From Rickettsiales bacterium (GTDB lineage Bacteria; Pseudomonadota; Alphaproteobacteria; Rickettsiales; Anaplasmataceae): a DNA stretch of 10,168 nt. Both the position numbers and the translations under genes were made by a program. The stretch covers positions 1 to 10,168 of the forward strand of contig JAISAR010000026.1 in assembly GCA_031266615.1 (NCBI GenBank), written 5' to 3'. Every line of letters starts with the position of its first letter. Position 1 is the stretch's first letter. This document shows positions 1 through 6,003 of the stretch, in pieces. The notes beneath the pieces were generated by a model. It saw nothing but the letters and a program-made list of their open reading frames with translations. It was not told where the DNA came from and did not search any database.

Positions 1-437
1 CAATTTAGCTGCTTTTAAACGCAACTAGTCTAAGCTATAATATTTAAGAAATTTACCAGACAGAGGAAAAAGACAATAAAACCCCGAGGTAGCTAGTTAT
101 TCCACTCTCTATTTTAAAATCCGGCGTTGGGTGATGTCTTAAACGACTTATAAGCGCGTTTCAGCTTGTATGGGTAAAAACCAGAAGTTTTAAAAAGACA
201 TGCAGTGCACATAGTGCGAAAAATTAAACAATAGTACGCCAAATACAAGTTCTCTTGTCATTTTAACCTGTACAGATTGGGAAGTTAAACAAATAGCTTC
301 AGTACTATGATAAGGGTAACGACGAAAGTTGTCAAGTAGTTTTTTTGTTTCTGTTGGATGACGGCTAAGGATTGCTCTCGAATTACAACTTGTATAGCTG
401 TATTGTCGTCACACCTAAGTTGCTTTAATAATTTTGA
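1..437. other. gene-free region, probably degraded or repeated intergenic DNA
   Basis: I find no gene with a start codon, ribosome binding site and recognisable product here. On the minus strand several frames stay open for 30-60 codons without a usable start. One is open at 285-467 and ends in a hydrophobic stretch (YLTTFVVTLIIVLKLFV then stop at 285-287); others lie at about 30-250. Overlapping open frames with no start fit a decayed gene or a repeat better than a functional gene. From memory, unverified, parts of 1-300 resemble intergenic sequence that recurs in Wolbachia genomes. A 9-bp inverted pair (ATACAAGTT 243-251, AACTTGTAT 387-395) is present but widely spaced. I looked for tmRNA and RNase P RNA landmarks and saw none that convinced me. 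Confidence 0.45.
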
Positions 438-465
438 TTGAAAAATAGTTTTTCTATTATATAAG
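438..465 (+). promoter_or_regulatory. predicted sigma-70 promoter for the cytochrome b561 gene
   Basis: The -35 hexamer TTGAAA (438-443) and the -10 hexamer TATAAG (460-465) each match consensus at five of six positions and are 16 bp apart. The -10 ends 31 bp before the ATG at 497. Chance matches are common in DNA this AT-rich, so the call rests on the combination of both boxes, the spacing and the position. Confidence 0.45.
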
Positions 466-496
466 TTCTACATAAGCTCTACTTTCAAATTTCAAA

Positions 497-1012
497 ATGG
501 AAAAATATAATTTAAGTTTAAGGATTATTCATTGGTTGATGGCTGTTTTTATCATTGGTATGCTCTGCTCTGGGCTTTATATGAAAAGCCTAACAGTTAG
601 CAATGAAATTAAATTCAGCATGTACACTATCCATAAGGCTTGTGGTATCACTATCTTTGGGTTAGTTATAGTACGCATACTTTTTCGCGCCTTTACTTAC
701 GTTCCGCCACTTCCAGCAAGTTTTTCTCGATTTGAGATCAATATAAGCAAAATAGTGCACTTTGGTTTATATGCTTTAATGATACTGGTACCGTTATCTG
801 GTTATGTCATGTCTTCCGCCTCTGGCAGAGGGATCAAGTACTTTTTTCATATCCCTTTGTTGATTAATAAAAACAAAGAGCTAGCGAGTGCTGCCAATGG
901 GCTACATTCAATACTTGCATACTTTATGATATTCTTTATAGTCTTGCATATACTTGGCGCTTTAAAGCACATATTTATAGATAAACAAAATATTTTTAAA
1001 CGCATTATATAG
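497..1012 (+). CDS. cytochrome b561 family protein (CybB-like)
   Basis: A 171-residue integral membrane protein of the prokaryotic cytochrome b561 / Ni-hydrogenase cytochrome b superfamily, close to the usual length of about 175. Four hydrophobic helices lie near residues 10-28, 43-63, 86-105 and 136-160. Histidines H12, H46, H137 and H151 fall in helices 1, 2, 4 and 4, as expected for the axial ligands of two b hemes; the HWLMA and HKACG contexts are typical. In this family such proteins move electrons between a quinol-type donor and an acceptor in the inner membrane; the physiological partner here is unknown. No clear Shine-Dalgarno precedes ATG 497. The next gene begins 5 bp after the stop, so the two are probably one transcript. 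Base composition matches the neighbours. The family call is firm; the specific reaction is not. Confidence 0.85.
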   Translation: MEKYNLSLRIIHWLMAVFIIGMLCSGLYMKSLTVSNEIKFSMYTIHKACGITIFGLVIVRILFRAFTYVPPLPASFSRFEINISKIVHFGLYALMILVPLSGYVMSSASGRGIKYFFHIPLLINKNKELASAANGLHSILAYFMIFFIVLHILGALKHIFIDKQNIFKRII

Positions 1013-1017
1013 ATTAT

Positions 1018-2064
1018 ATGTTGAGCAATCTCTGGAAAAAAGGAACGGATTTTCTTGGTAGTAAGTTTGCAATAATGGGTGGTGCTATGAGCTGGGTTTC
1101 AGAGAGAAACTTGGTTTCAGCAATCTCAAATGCTGGTGGTTTTGGTGTAATTGCATGCGGTGCTATGTTTCCAGACTTACTGAAAAAAGAAATCACAGAG
1201 ACACAGAAACTAACTAATAAGCCATTTGGCGTCAATCTAATCACTATGCACCCAAACTTGAGTGAGTTGATAGATGTATGTATTGAAGCAAAAGTAAGCC
1301 ACATAGTTCTTGCAGGTGGGTTACCAACAAAACCCAGCATAGAAAAAATCAAGAATGTGGGCATTAAAGTTATGTGTTTTGCGCCATCATTGAGCCTTGC
1401 AAAAAGGCTAGTGAAAATTGGGGTAGATGCGTTAATAGTAGAAGGGATGGAAGCAGGTGGGCACATAGGCCCAGTTAGCACTTCTGTTCTCGCGCAAGAG
1501 ATATTGCCTTACTTTAAAAGTGAGCAAATACCAGTGTTTGTTGCAGGCGGAATAGGAAGGGGCGAAATGATAGTGAATTACCTAAAAATGGGAGCAAGTG
1601 GCTGTCAAATAGGTACATTATTTGTCTGCACAAATGAGTCGATTGCCCACAAAAATTTTAAGGAGGTATTTATTAAATCAGCCGCACGTAACGCGGTTTC
1701 TTCTGTACAAATAAGTGCTGATTTTCCTGTAATTCCAGTAAGAGCCATAGCTAACAAAGCGAGTGATGATTTTATGAAGCACCAAAGAGAAGTTATTGAT
1801 AAGTACCAAAAGGGGCAAATCTCAAAAGAAGACGGACAACTTGAAATAGAAAAGTTCTGGGCTGGAGCCTTAAGAAGAGCAGTAATTGAAGGAGATATTG
1901 AAACGGGGTCTTTAATGGCCGGTCAAAGCGTTGGCATGGTTGATAAGGAAAAGCCCGTAAAAGAAGTGATAGATATGTTAATTCAACAGGCAAACAATTA
2001 TATCGAAAACAAATCTGTAGAAGTGGAAAACTCAATCATTAGCAAAGCAAATATCAACCAATAA
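1018..2064 (+). CDS. FabK / nitronate monooxygenase family FMN-dependent oxidoreductase
   Basis: A 348-residue predicted cytosolic TIM-barrel flavoprotein. Visible motifs are the N-terminal IMGGAMSWVSERNLVSAISN block (19-38), the signature EGMEAGGHIG (142-151) with the conserved histidine H149, the FMN phosphate-binding segments VAGGIG (175-180) and GCQIGT (195-200), and a C-terminal WAGALRRAV...GSLMAGQSVG block (281-306). The EGMEAGGHIG and AGAL...GS.MAGQ patterns recall FabK, the FMN-dependent enoyl-ACP reductase II, more than fungal nitronate monooxygenase, but the superfamily is often misassigned. Either fatty-acid chain reduction or nitronate oxidation is possible. A tail of about 25 residues after 325 is extra to the core. 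The ATG lies 5 bp after the cytochrome b561 stop with no clear Shine-Dalgarno, which suggests translational coupling. I see no intrinsic terminator after it. Confidence 0.8.
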   Translation: MLSNLWKKGTDFLGSKFAIMGGAMSWVSERNLVSAISNAGGFGVIACGAMFPDLLKKEITETQKLTNKPFGVNLITMHPNLSELIDVCIEAKVSHIVLAGGLPTKPSIEKIKNVGIKVMCFAPSLSLAKRLVKIGVDALIVEGMEAGGHIGPVSTSVLAQEILPYFKSEQIPVFVAGGIGRGEMIVNYLKMGASGCQIGTLFVCTNESIAHKNFKEVFIKSAARNAVSSVQISADFPVIPVRAIANKASDDFMKHQREVIDKYQKGQISKEDGQLEIEKFWAGALRRAVIEGDIETGSLMAGQSVGMVDKEKPVKEVIDMLIQQANNYIENKSVEVENSIISKANINQ

Positions 2065-2137
2065 GCAAATCGCCGTAATCGTCCATAGTAGAGCATAATC
2101 GCCCAGTTTTAATGTAAAATTAACGCTGATGAGGTAT

Positions 2138-2163
2138 CTATACATTTTGTTATGTATGGAGGA
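2138..2163 (+). promoter_or_regulatory. hairpin overlapping the Shine-Dalgarno of the 326-residue gene
   Basis: CTATACAT (2138-2145) can pair with ATGTATGG (2152-2159) around a 6-nt loop TTTGTT, giving seven Watson-Crick pairs and one G-U pair. The right arm includes the first two bases of the Shine-Dalgarno GGAGGA (2158-2163), which sits 5 nt before ATG 2169. The ribosome binding site is visible and fixes the start; a regulatory role for the hairpin is inference. Confidence 0.35.
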
Positions 2164-2168
2164 ATGCT

Positions 2169-3149
2169 ATGCTAAATTTTTTGGTAAACCCTGGGAAAAA
2201 TAAAAAACCAAGTTCGGTTGAAAAAATAAGCGCTAGCCAACTTTCTAGAATAGATGAAATATGTGAAGAGATAAAAAAAGGAGATCAAAATTATTCAGAA
2301 AAAACAGTCAGGACAAACGGGGCTCCCGGGAAGTGCAAAAGGTTGATTAAGGAAGGAGTTACTCCTGAAACATTGTTCGCTAAACTAGGAGAATCACTAA
2401 TAGAGCAAAAAGAATATTATATCAAAACCTTCCTCCCAGCGTTGAAAAAAGAAATAATACAATCACAAGAGCTAGATCTGATAAAAAGAACGGAAGTAGA
2501 AGCAGCAATTATGAGACTAATAACTTCAGATGCTATTAGCAAGATCATTGGTGAAAATCATCCTAATAACATTATTCGAAATCAAGGCCCTGAAAATTTA
2601 GAAATAAATGATGAAGAAGAGTTAGAGAAACCTACAGAAACTCCCCCACCCGGTGACAATCCAGATCCACTCGTACCGAGTGAGCAAAACCCACCACAAT
2701 CACCAGTAGGTAGCAGAATAAGCTTTGTTGAAAAAGATGATGATCCACAAATAAAGAGTGAAGAAAAAATAAAATTAGAACACCCAACTAAAACAAGACC
2801 AAAAGGGCCAATTGGAAGGAGACTTCCTTCTAAATGGATCAAAGGTCGAGTGCAACCGGAGCAGCCTGCAAAAGGAGAGCAAAATATGCAAGAAAATGAA
2901 AACTCAGAGCCTACAAAACAACCCAATAACAGAAATTTTCGCATTGCACTTGCAACAGGTTGTGCTCTTTCAGCAATAGGATGTCTTATTGCAGGAGTAG
3001 TAACTTTGGGAATGGTAGGGGCAGGATTGTTGGTTATGTCTGTAGTGTTTGCTGTAGCAGCAGCAGTCACACGGTATTTAACCCCTCCTTCAAGTGAATT
3101 AACATCTACCGATTTGAGTCCTCTTATTGATGATAGTAAACAGCGGTAA
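2169..3149 (+). CDS. hypothetical protein, proline-rich linker and C-terminal membrane hairpin
   Basis: I do not recognise a named family. The 326-residue product has a charged, probably helical N-terminal part (about 15-130), then a low-complexity proline- and charge-rich stretch (about 150-255, including a TETPPPGDNPDP segment), then two adjacent hydrophobic segments (about 259-281 and 283-301), and a short polar tail of about 25 residues. There is no N-terminal signal peptide. Soluble N-terminus, disordered linker and C-terminal membrane hairpin is a layout I associate with lineage-restricted proteins of Wolbachia and relatives, some proposed as host-interacting. A role as a secreted effector is speculation, supported only by architecture and by the T4SS genes immediately downstream. 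The start is fixed by GGAGGA 5 nt upstream of the ATG. A promoter lies before the next gene, so this one may be a separate transcription unit. Confidence 0.7.
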   Translation: MLNFLVNPGKNKKPSSVEKISASQLSRIDEICEEIKKGDQNYSEKTVRTNGAPGKCKRLIKEGVTPETLFAKLGESLIEQKEYYIKTFLPALKKEIIQSQELDLIKRTEVEAAIMRLITSDAISKIIGENHPNNIIRNQGPENLEINDEEELEKPTETPPPGDNPDPLVPSEQNPPQSPVGSRISFVEKDDDPQIKSEEKIKLEHPTKTRPKGPIGRRLPSKWIKGRVQPEQPAKGEQNMQENENSEPTKQPNNRNFRIALATGCALSAIGCLIAGVVTLGMVGAGLLVMSVVFAVAAAVTRYLTPPSSELTSTDLSPLIDDSKQR

Positions 3150-3193
3150 AAATTAAATATATGTTACTCATAGTGAACAAGCAAATTCAGCTC

Positions 3194-3222
3194 TTGCCTG
3201 TTAATGTGAAAGTTGTTATAAT
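3194..3222 (+). promoter_or_regulatory. near-consensus sigma-70 promoter of the T4SS cluster
   Basis: TTGCCT (3194-3199) and a perfect TATAAT (3217-3222) are separated by exactly 17 bp. The -10 ends 28 bp before ATG 3251. This is the best-matching promoter in the window and its position argues that the three following genes form an operon starting here. Confidence 0.65.
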
Positions 3223-3250
3223 CAGGTGGTGTTTAAAAGGTATTTAGTTG

Positions 3251-3613
3251 ATGCGTATTCAATTGAATAGAGTTTTAGTTTTTATAGCCCTGTTAAGCTT
3301 CATTTTTACATCATACTCAGGCGAGGCGATTCCAGTGGGTAATGAACTAAAGGATATACAAGAAACGGCAAAAAATTTCATTTCTTCATTTTCAGTTAAG
3401 GATACCTTAGAAAATATGAGCCCTTCGACAATCATAGGATTATGTATAGCTGCAGTGATACTTGCAATATTGTTTAGGGGCCTGATCTTTTTCATGATAA
3501 TGTTTGGTGTACTGGTCATGATGTTCGGTAGCACGGAAAAGGCAACTGACTACTTGAAAGAGAAGTTTAGTTTTGTAAAAGTAAAACCTGATAACGAAAA
3601 AGATAAAAATTAA
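3251..3613 (+). CDS. small exported membrane protein, possible VirB2-like T4SS subunit
   Basis: A 120-residue protein counted from ATG 3251; a TTG at 3248 directly before it is an alternative start. AAAAGG (3235-3240) is the ribosome binding site, 10 nt from the ATG and 7 nt from the TTG. Residues 1-25 look like a signal peptide: basic n-region, hydrophobic core LVFIALLSFIFTS, plausible cleavage after GEA. A polar stretch of about 35 residues follows, then a strongly hydrophobic block (about 60-93) interrupted by an Arg-Gly, which could form a two-helix hairpin, then a lysine-rich tail of about 25 residues. Signal peptide plus a short hydrophobic hairpin is the layout of VirB2 pilins, and the gene lies 35 bp before virB4. 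However, I cannot see VirB2 sequence motifs, so another small inner-membrane T4SS accessory protein is possible. Confidence 0.6.
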   Translation: MRIQLNRVLVFIALLSFIFTSYSGEAIPVGNELKDIQETAKNFISSFSVKDTLENMSPSTIIGLCIAAVILAILFRGLIFFMIMFGVLVMMFGSTEKATDYLKEKFSFVKVKPDNEKDKN

Positions 3614-3648
3614 GTATCACTGCCTTTATTAAACGCACATGATGTTGT

Positions 3649-6003
3649 ATGCAGCCAAAAATACCAGCAATTAACACTAAGCTTGAAAAAAAGAATAATT
3701 TAGCATTACTAGAAAGCATTGATTTAGATTTTGTCCCTTACGCTTGTCATTATGATGAAGAAACCATACTAACAAAACAGGGAGAATTATTAAAAATAAT
3801 CAAGTTAGAAGATTATTCCTCTGCTGATAACTACAGCGACCTTAGAACTGAAATTAGAAAAAGCATATCAAAAAATATCAATAGCCTATATTTCACCGTT
3901 TGGATTCATACTGTCCGAAAGTGCAATAAATTGAGCTTAAAATGGAATAAAACTGGAGACTTTTCTGATAAGCTGCATTCAACGTGGCTTAATAAACTTA
4001 CAGGTAGTAAACTGCAGTATATAAACGAGTTGTACGTCGTAGTATTATTTAGCGATTTTGGCGAGCATACTAATAATTCATTTTTTCTTAGTAGAATAAA
4101 AAATCAGCATAAGCTGTCTCTACAAGAAAACCATCGGGAATTACAAAGGGTAACTGATTTAATTCAAAGTGATTTGGAGCCTTTCGGAGCTAAAAAGCTG
4201 GGCCTAAGGTTTAGTGAGTGTAAAATGTATTCTGAAATGATGGAATTTCTCCATTATATTGTTACGTTAACACACAAAGACTACCCAATATGTGAAAGGG
4301 ACCTGTCGCAACATGTTAAAAACTTAAAGGTAGCTTTTGGTTTTAACACATTTCAAACAACATTTGAAGAGCAACAGAAATTTGGTTCTATTTTTTGTAT
4401 AAAGGAGTATCGGGAAATCCCTTTAGAAAATATAGACAGGTGTTTGCAACTTGACTCTGAGTTTATTATTACAGAAATAATAATATTCACTAGTAATAAC
4501 AAGGCAGTCAAAGAATTCAAAAAACAAATCAATATGCTGCAAGTCAGTGAGGATAGTACCTTACTTCAAAACCCAGAAATCAAAGAAATAATAGAACTTG
4601 AAAAAACTTCTGCTATAGACTTTTGTCAACAGAAAATTATTTTCACAATCTTTGCTGACGATAGGAAGAGATTAGCTGAAAACATCAGCGATTTGTCCGC
4701 CGTAATGTCGTTAATCGGCTTGATGATGTTTAGAGCTGATCTGCATATGGAAGGTCATTTTTGGGCACAACTTCCGGGCAATTTTACTTTTGTTACACAA
4801 CCGAAAAATATATTAAAAAAATATGCCTGCAGCTTTGCTATGCTACATGATTTTACGTCAGGTACATTAAAAGGAGGAAGGTGGAAAGAAGCAGTAACAG
4901 TCTTTTTTTCAAAAAAAGGAAGCCCCTACTTTTTTAATTTTCATGGAAAGAAAAACAATGGTCATACCACAATACTTGGTGCTCCGAATTCAGGCAGAAC
5001 TTCACTAATTAATTTCCTGTTGTCAGAGTCAAGAAAATTTGATCCTAGAATTGTCATATTAGACAACACTGGAAAGTCAATAATTTTTACTAAAGCGGTG
5101 AGCGGTAAATACTACATAATTGATCCAAAATATAAAGATAAAAGCTTGAAATTTAATCCACTAAACATTGAAGATAGCGCTTCCAATCGCAATATGCTAG
5201 TTGAACTGATCAAAAGAATGGTGGCTGATACAAACTTGGTGGATGTGGAAGAAAAGATAAAAAAAATTGTAGATTCTATATTTGCTATACCAAGGGAATC
5301 GCGCTCTATTTCACAAATTTCTGAAGTGCTCTTACTCCTTGGGGGCAAGATAAATAAATGGTGCAATGATGGCGAGTTTGCTTATTTATTTCAAGATGGT
5401 GATGAATCGGACATTGACTGGGAGACAAGAACTATATCTTTCAACACTGCAAACCTTACGAAACGAAAGGAATGTATGTCCGTGATACTTTACTATTTCT
5501 TATACTCTTTTGAAGCAAAATGTGATGGCTCGCCTGCAATACTTGTTTTGGATGAAGCATGGGAAATAAGTAATATTTTTCCTACAGAGAAAGAGTTTGA
5601 TAACTGGATGCACAGGATGACAAAATTAAACGTTGTGGTAATTCTAAGCACTGAGAACTTAAACCTGGCATTTGCTAGCAAATTTACTCAATATCTGGAT
5701 AAACACGTTGATACAAGGATTTTGATGCCGAACGTCAATGCAAATAGGTTATACATGAAAGCATTTTCTCTATCGAAAGAGGAACTGAACATAATCCTGC
5801 AAACACCAACACAAGAAGGTTTATTTTTGATAAAACAGTATAAAGGACTAGTAACTTTAAATTTAGATTTGAAAGATATGCAAGAAATACACATACTTTC
5901 AGCTAATAAAGATACTATAAAGTATATGTATGAAGCAATAAAAGAAAAAGGGGAAGAAGTTAGTAAGTGGTTACCGGTGTTTTATGAAAAGTGTAAGGCT
6001 TAA
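3649..6003 (+). CDS. VirB4-family T4SS ATPase with non-canonical Walker A (VirB4-2 type)
   Basis: A 784-residue VirB4/TrbE/CagE ATPase, the usual length. VirB4 energises pilus biogenesis and substrate transfer at the inner-membrane base of the T4SS. The N-terminus (about 25-60, FVPYACHYDEETILTKQGEL) is typical of Rickettsiales VirB4. The CagE/TrbE/VirB domain spans roughly 180-390 and the P-loop ATPase domain about 430-750. Walker B is intact (AILVLDEAW, D635 and E636). Walker A reads GAPNSGRTS (444-452): the invariant lysine is R450 (codon AGA, 4996-4998). The segment after Walker B is also divergent (LSTENLNLAF where ATQS-like sequence is usual). The full-length open frame without stops argues against decay. 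Rickettsiales usually carry two virB4 genes, and this looks like the divergent second copy. No clear Shine-Dalgarno precedes ATG 3649. The 3' end overlaps the next gene by 20 nt. Confidence 0.9.
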   Translation: MQPKIPAINTKLEKKNNLALLESIDLDFVPYACHYDEETILTKQGELLKIIKLEDYSSADNYSDLRTEIRKSISKNINSLYFTVWIHTVRKCNKLSLKWNKTGDFSDKLHSTWLNKLTGSKLQYINELYVVVLFSDFGEHTNNSFFLSRIKNQHKLSLQENHRELQRVTDLIQSDLEPFGAKKLGLRFSECKMYSEMMEFLHYIVTLTHKDYPICERDLSQHVKNLKVAFGFNTFQTTFEEQQKFGSIFCIKEYREIPLENIDRCLQLDSEFIITEIIIFTSNNKAVKEFKKQINMLQVSEDSTLLQNPEIKEIIELEKTSAIDFCQQKIIFTIFADDRKRLAENISDLSAVMSLIGLMMFRADLHMEGHFWAQLPGNFTFVTQPKNILKKYACSFAMLHDFTSGTLKGGRWKEAVTVFFSKKGSPYFFNFHGKKNNGHTTILGAPNSGRTSLINFLLSESRKFDPRIVILDNTGKSIIFTKAVSGKYYIIDPKYKDKSLKFNPLNIEDSASNRNMLVELIKRMVADTNLVDVEEKIKKIVDSIFAIPRESRSISQISEVLLLLGGKINKWCNDGEFAYLFQDGDESDIDWETRTISFNTANLTKRKECMSVILYYFLYSFEAKCDGSPAILVLDEAWEISNIFPTEKEFDNWMHRMTKLNVVVILSTENLNLAFASKFTQYLDKHVDTRILMPNVNANRLYMKAFSLSKEELNIILQTPTQEGLFLIKQYKGLVTLNLDLKDMQEIHILSANKDTIKYMYEAIKEKGEEVSKWLPVFYEKCKA

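Noticed and set aside
1..437. tmRNA, RNase P RNA or another structured RNA
   Set aside because: I looked for a tag-peptide reading frame ending in Ala-Ala-stop and for the conserved RNase P core sequences and found only partial, unconvincing resemblances.
285..467. Minus-strand open frame of about 60 codons ending in a hydrophobic stretch
   Set aside because: It has no ATG or GTG start and no ribosome binding site, is bounded by a stop at 470-468, and overlaps the likely promoter of the cytochrome b561 gene; I treat it as remnant or chance.
2582..3070. Minus-strand 162-codon frame opposite the 326-residue gene
   Set aside because: It is antisense to a gene with a strong ribosome binding site, and its Gly/Ser/Phe-rich composition is what the reverse complement of a proline- and lysine-rich coding sequence gives.
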